Position numbers and translations under genes: made by a program
Assembly (NCBI GenBank): GCA_022483045.1
Contig: JAKVOA010000002.1
Coordinates: 488,501-552,500 of the forward strand
Length of the DNA stretch: 64,000 nucleotides
Source of the DNA: Oscillospiraceae bacterium
Lineage (GTDB): Bacteria > Bacillota > Clostridia > Oscillospirales > Acutalibacteraceae
Direction: 5' to 3'
Part shown: one piece after another, positions 53,531 to 62,627 of the stretch
Layout: each line of letters begins with the position of its first letter
How positions within the stretch are numbered: the first letter of the stretch is position 1
Notes under the pieces: model-generated
The model's input: the letters and a program-made list of their open reading frames with translations, nothing else
Databases searched by the model: none
Told to the model about the DNA's origin: nothing

Positions 53531-53582
53531 ACAGGCTGCCCATTCCCCACAAAGGAGAACAGAGCAGCCTGTCCGTTTTTTG
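53531..53582. terminator. Hairpin between the GGGtGRT and MATE genes
   Basis: ACAGGCTGC (53531-53539) pairs with GCAGCCTGT (53564-53572) with a 24-nt loop; the plus strand continues CCGTTTTTT. On the minus strand it lies 24-75 nt after the GGGtGRT stop, where a terminator is expected, although the T tract on that side is weaker. Confidence 0.55.
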
Positions 53583-53605
53583 CATGATACAATTACAGCG
53601 AAACC

Positions 53606-54616
53606 TTACTTTTTGCAGGCTTCATAAACTGCAACTGCGCAGGCAACAGTAGCACCAACCATCGGGTTGTTGCCCATGCCGATCAGACCCATCATCTCAA
53701 CGTGCGCAGGCACAGAGGAGGAACCGGCAAACTGTGCATCGCTGTGCATACGGCCCATGGAGTCAGTCAGACCATAGGAAGCAGGGCCGGCGCCCATGTT
53801 GTCGGGATGCAGGGTACGGCCTGTGCCGCCGCCGGAAGCAACGGAGAAATACGGGCGCTTGTTCTCAATGCACCACTTCTTGTAAGTGCCCGCTACCAGA
53901 TGCTGGAAGCGGACCGGGTTTGTGGAGTTGCCGGTAATGGAAACATCCACGCCCTCTTCACGCATAATGGCTACGCCTTCCTGTACGTCGTTTGCGCCAT
54001 AGCACTTAATGGCGGCGCGGTCGCCCTCAGAGAAAGGAATCGTCTTTACGATATTCAGCTTCTCATTAAAGAAGTCATAGTCTGTCTGTACATAAGTAAA
54101 GCCGTTGATACGGGAAATAATGTAAGCGGCATCTTTGCCCAGGCCGTTCAGAATAACGCGCAGCGGCTCTTTGCGGGCACGGTTTGCAGTGCGGGCAATG
54201 CCGATAGCGCCCTCAGCGGCGGCGAAGCTTTCGTGGCCGGCCAAGAAAGCGAAACACTTGGTTTCGTCGTGCAGCAGACGTGCACCCAGATTGCCATGGC
54301 CAATACCGACCTGGCGGTGCTCAGCGACAGAGCCGGGTACACAGAAAGCCTGCAGGCCGACACCGATTTTTTCGCTTGCTTCAGAGGCAGAGGTAACGCC
54401 GGTCTTAAGACCCAGCGCAGTGCCCAGAATGTAGGCCCACACAGCGTTATCAAAAGCGATAGGCTGTACGCCCTTTACAATTTTCTCAACGTCAATGCCT
54501 TTTGAAAGGCACAGGTCGCGTGCGTCTTCCAGGCTGCCAAGGTCATATTTTTTCAGGAATGCCTCGATTTTCGGCATTCTTCTTTCTTTACCTTCAAAAA
54601 TGACATCATTTGCCAT
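53606..54616 (-). CDS. GGGtGRT family protein (function unknown)
   Basis: 336 residues. The family signature SGGGTGRTLHPDNMGAG lies near residue 265. Other conserved-looking blocks are AFDNAVWAYILGTALGLK, GHGNLGARLLHDETKCFAFL, NGLGKDAAYIISRING and IGMGNNPMVGATVAC. No signal or membrane segment. The family is widespread in anaerobes and adjoins a NifU-like gene, as here (26 nt upstream on the same strand). No biochemical role is established to my knowledge. The Gly-rich loop suggests nucleotide or phosphate binding, which is speculation. Confidence 0.93.
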   Translation of the reverse strand: MANDVIFEGKERRMPKIEAFLKKYDLGSLEDARDLCLSKGIDVEKIVKGVQPIAFDNAVWAYILGTALGLKTGVTSASEASEKIGVGLQAFCVPGSVAEHRQVGIGHGNLGARLLHDETKCFAFLAGHESFAAAEGAIGIARTANRARKEPLRVILNGLGKDAAYIISRINGFTYVQTDYDFFNEKLNIVKTIPFSEGDRAAIKCYGANDVQEGVAIMREEGVDVSITGNSTNPVRFQHLVAGTYKKWCIENKRPYFSVASGGGTGRTLHPDNMGAGPASYGLTDSMGRMHSDAQFAGSSSVPAHVEMMGLIGMGNNPMVGATVACAVAVYEACKK

Positions 54617-54642
54617 TGTCTTGAATCCTCCTTTTATGTTTC

Positions 54643-55335
54643 TTATTCTTCGCGGGGGTCAATGTACTTGGCAGCACCGTCAAAGCGGCCGTACTGGCCA
54701 ACGTTCTTTTTATAGGCCTCGTCCGGGGAAACACCATGGCGGATGTCATCCATCATCTTGCCGAGTTTTACGAACTGATAGCCGATGACTTCATCGTTGT
54801 CATCCAAAGCCATTTTCAGCACATAGCCCTCGGTCATTTCCATGTAACGCACGCCTTTGGCCTCGGTGCTGTACATGGTGCCTACCATGCTGCGCAGGCC
54901 CTTGCCCAGGTCTTCCAGACCAGCGCCGATCGGCAGACCACCCTCGGAGAAAGCAGTCTGGCTGCGGCCGTAAACGATTTGTTTAAAGAGCTCGCGCATG
55001 GCTACGTTGATTGCGTCACACACAAGGTCTGTATTCAGGCACTCCAAAATGGTTTTGCCTGGCAGAATCTCTGCGGCCATAGCGGCAGAGTGTGTCATGC
55101 CGGAGCAGCCAATGGTTTCTACCAATGCTTCTTTTACAACGCCGTCTTTTATGTTCAGCGTCAGCTTGCAGGCACCCTGCTGCGGGGCACACCAGCCGAC
55201 ACCATGTGTCAGGCCGGAAATGTCTTTGATATCATAAGCCTTTACCCATTTGCCTTCCTCGGGGATGGGAGCCGGGCCGTGCTTAGGGCCTTTCGTGACT
55301 GTGCACATTTTTTCCACTTCTGCGGAATAGTTCAT
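54643..55335 (-). CDS. NifU/IscU-like iron-sulfur scaffold-family protein
   Basis: 230 residues from ATG 55335 (AAAGGAG upstream). The NifU-N-like core has VGWCAPQQGACKLTL, IGCSGMTHSAAMAAEIL and LECLNTDLVCDAIN, with Cys residues spaced like the cluster ligands of U-type scaffolds. Residues beyond about 130 (GLEDLGKGLRSMVGTMYS and on) are an addition not found in IscU. It is encoded upstream of, and with, the GGGtGRT protein and away from iscS/suf genes, so a dedicated role with that partner is more likely than general Fe-S assembly. Confidence 0.85.
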   Translation of the reverse strand: MNYSAEVEKMCTVTKGPKHGPAPIPEEGKWVKAYDIKDISGLTHGVGWCAPQQGACKLTLNIKDGVVKEALVETIGCSGMTHSAAMAAEILPGKTILECLNTDLVCDAINVAMRELFKQIVYGRSQTAFSEGGLPIGAGLEDLGKGLRSMVGTMYSTEAKGVRYMEMTEGYVLKMALDDNDEVIGYQFVKLGKMMDDIRHGVSPDEAYKKNVGQYGRFDGAAKYIDPREE

Positions 55336-55764
55336 AGCGGTACTCCTTTCGATTTCAAGTCCTTGGTTTCGCTGAATACACAGGGCCTGCATCTGCTGCA
55401 GAGACCCCAACCAATGATGTCTATATTATAGGGCAAGTGCGGAAAAATCGCAACCGAATTTGCGAAAAAAGCAAGTCCCGCAAAAGCCTGAAAATAACGC
55501 CTAAAGCCGCCTTTGGTAGCACCTATTTTCTTAAAAACAAGATGTCTAAGAAAGGAAACTACTAGAAAATTTGAAATTTTGCTAAAATATTAAAATAGAA
55601 ATAAAATAGAATGTTTAAAATAGCAAAGTGCACTTGCAAAAAATGCCGTGGGCTTTTTCTGCAGGAGGAAAAACAGGCTGCAAGGAAAGCTCTTCTCTGC
55701 GAAAAAGTGCTGCCGCCGCTGCAAAAGCGGCCGCCTTTTTTCCTGCGGCTTTTGCGGAAATTTC
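55336..55764. other. Divergent intergenic region before secA
   Basis: No gene is supported. AT-rich stretches alternate with a GC-rich hairpin (GCCGCT-AGCGGC near 55714-55730) followed by CGCCTTTTTT, which could attenuate transcription entering from the left. A 63-codon frame at 55611-55802 crosses this hairpin and the secA promoter and is probably not a gene. Confidence 0.4.
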
Positions 55765-55793
55765 TTTTCTTTTACCCGGCACTATGCTATAAT
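55765..55793 (+). promoter_or_regulatory. Promoter of secA
   Basis: TATAAT (55788-55793) preceded at 17 nt by a weak -35 (TTTTCT, 55765-55770); the leader is about 55 nt with GAGGTGA before the ATG. Confidence 0.5.
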
Positions 55794-55856
55794 CTAATTT
55801 AGTATGTAAATATTTAGGAGTCAGACGTTGATTAAAGAACGCTATGAGGTGACAAT

Positions 55857-58658
55857 ATGCCAAATAATATCCTGACCAAATTTTTCGGGAACTACAGCAA
55901 GCGGGAGCTGAAGCGCCTGAAACCCACCTGCGATGAGGTGCTTGCCCTGGAGGACAAGTATAAGGCCCTGTCAGATGAAGAACTGCAGGCGCAGACCCCG
56001 GCACTGAAAGAGCGCCTTGCAAACGGCGAAAATCTGGACGATATCTTGCCGGATGCCTTTGCGGTCTGCCGCGAGGCCAGTACCCGTGTACTGGGAATGC
56101 GGCACTTCCCGGTGCAGGTGCTGGGTGGCATTGTGCTGCATCAGGGGCGTATCGCCGAGATGAAGACCGGCGAAGGTAAAACCCTGGTTGCAACCCTGCC
56201 GGCGTACCTAAACGGCCTTGCCGGCAAGGGTGTTCATATTGTCACGGTCAACGATTACCTGGCTCGCCGCGACAGCGAGTGGATGGGCAAGGTTTACCGC
56301 TTCCTTGGGCTTTCCGTTGGTCTGATTACCCATGAAAAAGACAACAATGCCCGGAAAGAAGCTTATGCTGCCGATATCACGTACGGCACCAACAACGAAT
56401 TTGGATTTGACTACCTGCGTGACAACATGGTCATCTACAAAGAGGATAAGGTGCAGCGCGGCCACAGCTTTGCCATCGTCGATGAGGTCGACTCCATTTT
56501 AATTGATGAGGCCCGCACCCCGCTGATTATTTCCGGCCCCGGCGAAAAATCCACCGAGATGTACACGGTTGCTGACAAATTTGCCCAGACTTTAAAAGTC
56601 GTAAAGGTGGCTGAGCTGAACGAAAAAGAGGACAACGACGCAATTTACGCCGATGCCGACTATATCGTCGACGAAAAGGCAAAAACCGCGACCTTGACCC
56701 CCTCTGGTATTAAAAAGACAGAGTCTTACTTTCATATTGAAAACCTAACGGATGCCGATAATATCGGCTTACAGCATTATGTGAATCAGGCAATCAAGGC
56801 CCGCGGTGTTATGACCCGCGATGTCGATTACGTGGTCAAAGACGGTGAAGTCATTATTGTTGATGAGTTTACCGGCCGCCTGATGTATGGCCGCCGCTAC
56901 AACGAGGGTCTGCACCAGGCCATTGAGGCCAAAGAAGGCGTGCATGTTGCGCGCGAAAGCAAGACCTTGGCTACCATCACCTTCCAGAACTTCTTCCGCC
57001 TATACGACAAACTTTCTGGTATGACCGGTACCGCCATGACCGAAGAGGACGAATTCCGTGAGATCTATAAACTGGATGTCATTGAGATTCCGACCAACAA
57101 GCCCATGATCCGCAAAGACCTGCATGACGTGGTCTATAAAACCGAAAAGGCAAAGTTTAATGCCGTCATTGACGACATTGAGGAGCACCACAAGACCGGC
57201 CAGCCGGTGCTGGTGGGCACGATCTCCATTGATAAGAGCGAAAAGCTCTCGAAGCTGCTGGATCAGCGCGGTATTAAGCATGTTGTGCTGAACGCAAAGT
57301 ACCACGAAAAAGAAGCGGAAATTGTTGCACAGGCCGGTAAAAAAGGTGCTGTGACCATCGCCACCAACATGGCCGGCCGTGGTACCGATATCGTGCTGGG
57401 CGGCAACAGCGAGTATATGGCGAAAGACGAAATGCGCCGCATGGGCTTCAGCGACGACCTGATTGCACAGGCCACCGCCTACGGCGAGACCGACAATACC
57501 GACATCGTCAATGCCCGCAAGACTTTTCGCGATTTAGAGGATAAGTATAAAGCAGAAATTAAGCCTGAGGCAGCGGAAGTTTGTAAGCTGGGCGGCTTGT
57601 ATATCATCGGCACCGAGCGCCATGAGTCCCGCCGTATCGACAACCAGCTGCGCGGCCGTTCTGGACGTCAAGGCGACCCCGGCATGTCCCGCTTCTATAT
57701 CTCTCTGGAAGATGACCTGATGCGCCTGTTTGGCGGTGAGCGGGTCTCTGCTATGATGGATACCTTAAAAGTAGAAGAAGATACGCCGATTGAGAACAAA
57801 ATGCTGACCAAAACCATTGAAAACGCCCAGCGCAAGATTGAGGGCCGCAACTTTGGTATTCGTAAAGATGTGCTCAAATATGACGATGTCAATTCGCGCC
57901 AGCGCGAGGTCATCTACAAGCAACGCGACCAGGTACTTGACGGCGAAGATGTGCATGAGCAGGTTATGAGCATGGTCAAGCAGGCCATTGAAAACCAGGT
58001 GAAGATTTACCTGCCAATGGATGAAAACAACATTGACGACCCACGTCATGATTGGAATATAGACGGCCTGCGCGACCGCTATATGGGCTGGCTTTTAAAA
58101 GAGGACGACCTGACCTATACCGCGGAAGAGCGCAAAGAGCTCAAACCGCAGGATATCTCTAAAACCCTGTACGAAAAGGCAGAGGAAATCTGCAATGAAC
58201 GTGAAGAAAAGTTTGGCAAAGAAATCTGCCGCGAACTGGAACGCGTTGTCTTGCTGAAAAACGTGGATACCGAGTGGATGGACCATATCGATGCGATGGA
58301 AGAACTGCAGCGCGGCATTCGCCTGCGCGCCTATGGCCAGAAAGACCCAGTTGTCGAGTATCGTATGGAAAGCTACGATATGTTTGACGCCATGATCGAT
58401 ACCATTCGTGAAAATACGGCCCGTATGCTGCTGACCGTGCGCCTGCAGGCACAAGAAGAGCCGCAGCGCGAACAGGTTATGGACCCGACCGCCGCTTCCG
58501 GTGCAGAGGATACAACCGACGAGCATGCAGCCCCGCAGAAGCACAAAGGCCATAAAATCGGCCGCAACGAGCCCTGCCCCTGCGGCAGCGGCCTGAAGTG
58601 GAAAAAGTGCACCTGTGAAAAGTATCATCCCAAAGATGGCAGCCAGCCGTATGTGTAA
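55857..58658 (+). CDS. secA: Preprotein translocase ATPase SecA
   Basis: 933 residues, full length. Motor motifs: [17 protein letters not shown] (Walker A, near residue 100), [19 protein letters not shown] (Walker B), [13 protein letters not shown], and RQLRGR-type motif VI ([15 protein letters not shown]). The helical scaffold and wing domains follow. The C-terminal zinc finger reads [20 protein letters not shown], a slight variant of CPCGSGKKYKxCC/H. SecA drives post-translational export through SecYEG. The gene is not linked to other sec genes; a terminator follows at once. Confidence 0.98.
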   Translation: MPNNILTKFFGNYSKRELKRLKPTCDEVLALEDKYKALSDEELQAQTPALKERLANGENLDDILPDAFAVCREASTRVLGMRHFPVQVLGGIVLHQGRIAEMKTGEGKTLVATLPAYLNGLAGKGVHIVTVNDYLARRDSEWMGKVYRFLGLSVGLITHEKDNNARKEAYAADITYGTNNEFGFDYLRDNMVIYKEDKVQRGHSFAIVDEVDSILIDEARTPLIISGPGEKSTEMYTVADKFAQTLKVVKVAELNEKEDNDAIYADADYIVDEKAKTATLTPSGIKKTESYFHIENLTDADNIGLQHYVNQAIKARGVMTRDVDYVVKDGEVIIVDEFTGRLMYGRRYNEGLHQAIEAKEGVHVARESKTLATITFQNFFRLYDKLSGMTGTAMTEEDEFREIYKLDVIEIPTNKPMIRKDLHDVVYKTEKAKFNAVIDDIEEHHKTGQPVLVGTISIDKSEKLSKLLDQRGIKHVVLNAKYHEKEAEIVAQAGKKGAVTIATNMAGRGTDIVLGGNSEYMAKDEMRRMGFSDDLIAQATAYGETDNTDIVNARKTFRDLEDKYKAEIKPEAAEVCKLGGLYIIGTERHESRRIDNQLRGRSGRQGDPGMSRFYISLEDDLMRLFGGERVSAMMDTLKVEEDTPIENKMLTKTIENAQRKIEGRNFGIRKDVLKYDDVNSRQREVIYKQRDQVLDGEDVHEQVMSMVKQAIENQVKIYLPMDENNIDDPRHDWNIDGLRDRYMGWLLKEDDLTYTAEERKELKPQDISKTLYEKAEEICNEREEKFGKEICRELERVVLLKNVDTEWMDHIDAMEELQRGIRLRAYGQKDPVVEYRMESYDMFDAMIDTIRENTARMLLTVRLQAQEEPQREQVMDPTAASGAEDTTDEHAAPQKHKGHKIGRNEPCPCGSGLKWKKCTCEKYHPKDGSQPYV

Positions 58659-58674
58659 ACCAATCTAAAAAAGA

Positions 58675-58704
58675 AGCCGCAGGCCCCGCGTCTGTGGCTT
58701 TTTC
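58675..58704 (+). terminator. Terminator of secA
   Basis: AGCCGCAG (58675-58682) pairs with CTGTGGCT (58692-58699; one G-T), followed by TTTTCT, about 20 nt after the stop codon. Confidence 0.8.
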
Positions 58705-58764
58705 TATACCAAGAATATCTCTTCGTTTACAGAGAGCAGTTACAGGAAAAAGGAGCTTACGGCA

Positions 58765-59280
58765 TTGATTCAAATCTATACGGGCGATGGAAAAGGAAAG
58801 ACTACAGCGGCAGTGGGGCTTGCTGTGCGCTGCGCGGGCAGCGGCGGCCGGGTGCTGTTTGGGCAGTTCTTAAAGGACAATACCTCCAGTGAACTGCGCA
58901 TTTTAAGTGGAATTTCCAATATTCAGCAGATTCCGCCTGTCGTGTGCCGGAAGTTTTATTACCAAATGAAAGCAGAAGAAAAAGAAAACTTAAAAAAGCA
59001 GGAAGAGAACTATTTTCGGGCGCTGGTTTCCACAGCGGAAAAGACCCGCTGCGACATGGTTGTGCTGGATGAGGCGCTGCCCGCAGTCAATTTGAAGCTG
59101 ATTGCCCTGCAGGAGATGGAGAATTTCTTAAAAGCACAGGGTACCAAGCGGGAAATTGTCCTGACAGGCAGGGACGCCCCGGACTCACTGATAGAATTGG
59201 CGGATTACGTTTCGGAAATCTGCAAAAGGAAGCATCCCTACGACCGTGGAACAGGGGCGCGAAAAGGAATTGAGTATTAA
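58765..59280 (+). CDS. cobO: Corrinoid adenosyltransferase (CobO/BtuR family)
   Basis: 171 residues from TTG 58765, with AAAGGAG upstream. P-loop GDGKGKTTAAVGLAVR at the N-terminus, MVVLDEALPAVN in the middle and LTGRDAPDSLIELADYVSEI near the C-terminus, ending with the family's KHPYDRGTGARKGIEY. It transfers the adenosyl group of ATP to the cobalt of cobalamin or cobinamide. Downstream is an ECF transporter operon, which suggests that the imported vitamin is a corrinoid. No other cobalamin biosynthesis gene is visible, in line with salvage. Confidence 0.94.
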   Translation: MIQIYTGDGKGKTTAAVGLAVRCAGSGGRVLFGQFLKDNTSSELRILSGISNIQQIPPVVCRKFYYQMKAEEKENLKKQEENYFRALVSTAEKTRCDMVVLDEALPAVNLKLIALQEMENFLKAQGTKREIVLTGRDAPDSLIELADYVSEICKRKHPYDRGTGARKGIEY

Positions 59281-59386
59281 TAGACAGAAAGAATGGATTC
59301 CGCACAGCGGTGGTAGAAAAATAGACAGGCCCTTTTCGCAGTGGTAAAATGATGAAATTCCTATTTTTCGGAAAAGGAGAAACAAC

Positions 59387-60268
59387 ATGCAGGAAGCTTT
59401 TGCAAAATGCCATCCGGTTATCAACTTCCTGTTTTTTGCGGGCGCGGTAGTGCTGGGTGTGTGTTTCCTGCATCCATATTTTCTGATGTGTTCGGCCGGC
59501 TTGGCGGCCCTTTATTATCTACTGCTGAACAAAGGCAGAAAAAAGCGCTTTTTCTTCGGCATCCTTGCGGTTTCGGTGGTTATTGTACTGCTAAATCCGC
59601 TCTTTAATGCAAACGGTGCCACGGTGCTGTTTTGCTGGGCTGCCGGCCGACCCTATACCCTGGAAGCGCTGCTTTACGGTGCCGCGGCGGGAAGCATGTT
59701 CTTTTCGGTGATGCTGTGGTTTGCCTGCTGGCAGCGCGTGATGAGCGGGGACCGCCTGCTCTGTGTTTTTGGCAGGCTGGCGCCTGCGGCTTCGCTGCTG
59801 CTGACAATGGTGTTCCGCTTGCTGCCGTACCTGCAGAGAAAGGCAAAAGAGATTGCTGCAGCAGCAAGGTGTGCCGGAAGCCGCACCGGCAGCAGAAAAC
59901 AGAGGCTGCAGGTCAGCGCCGCAGAACTTTCTGCGCTGACTTCGTTTGCGCTGGAGGGCTCTCAGATTACGGCGGACGCAATGAAAAGCCGCGGCTACGG
60001 CAGCGGAAAACGCACCAGCTTTGCGCGCTTCCGCGTTTCCGCCGCAGATGCCGCCGCGCTTGCTTATCTATGCAGTTGTCTTGTGGCGGTCGCTGTCGGG
60101 GCGGCATTTGGCAAAACGGCGGTTTCTTTTTCGCCGCGGCTTTTCTTTGCACGGAGCGGGGCGGCGCTTTGGCTTTCCCTTGGCGGCTGCGCGGCTTTCC
60201 TGCTGTTTCCGAGTATTCTGCAGATAAAAGAGGATATTTTATGGAGCTTTTTTCGGTCGAAAATTTAA
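59387..60268 (+). CDS. ECF transporter transmembrane component EcfT (first copy)
   Basis: 293 residues with about six to seven membrane segments. The CbiQ/EcfT core is seen in VMLWFACWQRVMSGDRLLCVFGRLAP and, in the cytoplasmic coupling helices, YLQRKAKEIAAAARCAG and DAMKSRGYGSGKR (Ala/Arg-Gly motif contacting the ATPases). ATG 59387 has AAAGGAG upstream. It overlaps the fused ATPase gene by 28 nt. It should link the S component to the ATPases. Confidence 0.9.
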   Translation: MQEAFAKCHPVINFLFFAGAVVLGVCFLHPYFLMCSAGLAALYYLLLNKGRKKRFFFGILAVSVVIVLLNPLFNANGATVLFCWAAGRPYTLEALLYGAAAGSMFFSVMLWFACWQRVMSGDRLLCVFGRLAPAASLLLTMVFRLLPYLQRKAKEIAAAARCAGSRTGSRKQRLQVSAAELSALTSFALEGSQITADAMKSRGYGSGKRTSFARFRVSAADAAALAYLCSCLVAVAVGAAFGKTAVSFSPRLFFARSGAALWLSLGGCAAFLLFPSILQIKEDILWSFFRSKI

Positions 60269-61941
60269 CTTTCCGCTATCCGGGCGCACAGAAAGAGGCC
60301 CTGCGGAATGTCAGCCTTTCGGTACATCCCGGGGAGTACATTGCACTGTGTGGCAAAAGCGGCAGCGGCAAAACCACGCTGCTGCGCCACCTAAAAACGG
60401 TGCTGACCCCCCACGGAACCCGCACGGGGAAAATCACGTTTGCGGGCAGGCCGCTGCAAGGGGTCGGACTGCGTGAGCAGAGCAGCAGGATCGGCTATGT
60501 GATGCAGAATCCCGAAAATCAGATTGTCACCGACAAAGTATGGCATGAGCTGGCCTTTGGCCTAGAAAGCCTTGGAACAGACCAAAAGACCATGCGCCTG
60601 CGGGTTGCCGAGATGGCAAGCTATTTCGGTATTGAATCTTGGTTTTACAAGAATGTCAGCACGCTTTCCGGCGGGCAGAAGCAGCTTTTAAATCTTGCCT
60701 CCATTATGGCTATGCAGCCGGACGTACTGATTTTAGATGAACCAACCAGTCAGCTTGACCCGATCGCTGCGTCTGATTTTTTAAATACAGTGCGTAAATT
60801 AAATCGGGAACTCGGCACGACCATTTTCATTTCCGAACACCGTCTGGAAGAAATCTTTCCTTATGCGGACCGTGTTGTTGTCATGGACAGCGGCGCCGTC
60901 TTTGCCGATGCAGAACCGCGCAAAGCAGGGGAAAGCATTTTTACCGGGAAACAGGAACTGGCACAGTCACTGCCGGCGCCGATGCAGGTGTACTATTCCC
61001 TGGGCGGCGGCGGAACCTGCCCAGTCACAGTGCGAGAGGGGCGCAGCTGGCTTTCAGAAAAGCTTGCTGGCAGCAGCCTGCGGGTGCGCCGCCTTGAAAA
61101 ACCGGCGGTGAATTTTGAAAAAGACGAGTGTGCACTGGAGCTCAAGGACGTTTGGTTTCGCTATGAGAAGGAAACACCAGATGTACTGAAAGGGGTTTCC
61201 TTGCAGGTGCCCAAAGGACGGCTTTCAGCCATTGTGGGTGGCAATGGAACCGGAAAATCAACCATGCTGAAGTCAGTCTGCGGTATCTGCCGTCCTTACC
61301 GCGGTAAAATCAGCATTTTTCAGCAGCCGCTGCGCCGCTTCCGTTCTCAGGAACTTTTTGAAAACTGCCTCGCCATGCTGCCGCAGGACCCCCAGTGTCT
61401 GTTTGTAAAAAAGACTGTACAGGAAGATTTAGAGGAAATGCTTGCCGGACAAAAGCTGACCCATTCCCAGAAAGAGGAACGCCTGCACCAGGTGGTTGCC
61501 GAGTGCGGCATTACACCGCTGCTTTCGTCGCACCCCTATGACCTTTCCGGTGGGGAGCAGCAAAAGGCGGCGCTTGCCAAGGTGCTGCTGTGCCGGCCGA
61601 AGATTTTGCTGCTGGACGAGCCAACCAAGGGCATTGACAGCTGCTTTAAACAGCAGCTTGCGGAAATTTTTGCCCGCTTGAAAGCGCAGGGAGTGACTAT
61701 TGTCATGGTTTCGCATGATATTGAGTTCTGTGCGCAGCACGCTGATTTGGTTTCCCTTTTCTTTGATGGGGCTGTTTTAACGACCAGTACGCCTGAAATG
61801 TTTTTTTCCAGCAACAGCTTTTACACCACAGCGGCAAATCGCATGAGCCGCCATCTTTTTGAAAATGCTGTTACCTGTAAGGATGTGATAACCCTATGTC
61901 AAAAGAATCTGCAGGAAAACGAAATACAGCCAGAGGAATGA
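60241..61941 (+). CDS. Fused ECF transporter ATPase (EcfA1-EcfA2)
   Basis: 566 residues from ATG 60241 (AGAGGA upstream); the frame is open further upstream but that part is antisense to nothing and in the wrong phase of ecfT. Two ABC ATPase domains: first with GKSGSGKTT (Walker A), STLSGGQKQLLN (signature) and VLILDEPTSQLD; second with GGNGTGKST, YDLSGGEQQKAAL and ILLLDEPTKG. Short linker about 245-290. It powers vitamin uptake with the S and T subunits. Fusion of the two ATPases in one chain is known for a minority of ECF systems. Confidence 0.93.
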   Translation: MELFSVENLTFRYPGAQKEALRNVSLSVHPGEYIALCGKSGSGKTTLLRHLKTVLTPHGTRTGKITFAGRPLQGVGLREQSSRIGYVMQNPENQIVTDKVWHELAFGLESLGTDQKTMRLRVAEMASYFGIESWFYKNVSTLSGGQKQLLNLASIMAMQPDVLILDEPTSQLDPIAASDFLNTVRKLNRELGTTIFISEHRLEEIFPYADRVVVMDSGAVFADAEPRKAGESIFTGKQELAQSLPAPMQVYYSLGGGGTCPVTVREGRSWLSEKLAGSSLRVRRLEKPAVNFEKDECALELKDVWFRYEKETPDVLKGVSLQVPKGRLSAIVGGNGTGKSTMLKSVCGICRPYRGKISIFQQPLRRFRSQELFENCLAMLPQDPQCLFVKKTVQEDLEEMLAGQKLTHSQKEERLHQVVAECGITPLLSSHPYDLSGGEQQKAALAKVLLCRPKILLLDEPTKGIDSCFKQQLAEIFARLKAQGVTIVMVSHDIEFCAQHADLVSLFFDGAVLTTSTPEMFFSSNSFYTTAANRMSRHLFENAVTCKDVITLCQKNLQENEIQPEE

Positions 61942-62627
61942 TCTTGTCAATTTTTTGTATGGCCGCCATTGTTTTGCTTTTGGTCTTTGGCGGAAAATTT
62001 TTTGGCAGCGGCCATGCCTACGGGGCAAGCCTTGTGGTTGTGGTGCTTTCCATGCTGCCTTTTTTCTTTGCCTTTGAGGGCCGCAGGCCGCAGGCGCGAG
62101 AAATGATTACCTTGGCGGTCTTGTGTGCGATTGCGGTGGTTTCGCGGGTGCTGTTTATCTGGCTGCCAAACTTTAAGCCGATGACAGCCATTATCATCAT
62201 TGTCGGCGCGGCACTGGGTGCACAGGCGGGCTTTATGACCGGCGCAATGGCGGCTTTTGTTTCCAACTTCATTTTCGGGCAGGGCCCTTGGACTCCCTGG
62301 CAGATGCTTGCCTTTGGTGTGGCGGGCTTTTTGGCGGGCGTGCTGTGCAAAAACGGCCCTGTCAGCAAAAAGCGGCTGCCGCTCTCTATCTTTGGCGCGG
62401 CAATGGTAATGGTGCTGATTGGACCGATCCTTGACACCAGCGCTTTGTTTATGATGAATTCGGTGATTACGCCGGCAAACGCTGCGGCGGTGTATCTTTC
62501 GGGGATACCGGTGAACGCGGTGCATGCGGCAGCCACGTTTTTGACGCTGCTGGTTCTTTCCCAGCCGATGTTTGAAAAATTGGACCGCATGCAGCAGAAA
62601 TACGGAATACTGGAGGAATCGGCGTGA
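61896..62627 (+). CDS. ECF transporter substrate-binding S component (corrinoid type suspected)
   Basis: 243 residues, six membrane segments, overlapping the ATPase gene by 46 nt. A conserved ECF-S pattern is seen in ALGAQAGFMTGAMAAFVSNF followed by GQGPWTPWQMLAFG. A first hydrophobic pair (about 15-55) adds to the usual six-helix core. The substrate is inferred to be cobalamin or a precursor because cobO is upstream; a different vitamin is possible as no riboswitch was found. Confidence 0.85.
   Translation: MSKESAGKRNTARGMILSIFCMAAIVLLLVFGGKFFGSGHAYGASLVVVVLSMLPFFFAFEGRRPQAREMITLAVLCAIAVVSRVLFIWLPNFKPMTAIIIIVGAALGAQAGFMTGAMAAFVSNFIFGQGPWTPWQMLAFGVAGFLAGVLCKNGPVSKKRLPLSIFGAAMVMVLIGPILDTSALFMMNSVITPANAAAVYLSGIPVNAVHAAATFLTLLVLSQPMFEKLDRMQQKYGILEESA

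Noticed and set aside
55611-55802. 63-codon frame with Cys residues (KCTCKKC) before secA
   Set aside because: It overlaps a GC-rich hairpin and the secA promoter and has no ribosome binding site.
58659-59386. Cobalamin riboswitch upstream of cobO or the ECF operon
   Set aside because: The leaders are only about 60-105 nt and show no B12-box or the multi-stem core.
59632-60240. Long N-terminal extension of the fused ECF ATPase frame
   Set aside because: The extension lies wholly within ecfT in another phase; ATG 60241 has a good ribosome binding site and begins exactly at the ABC domain.
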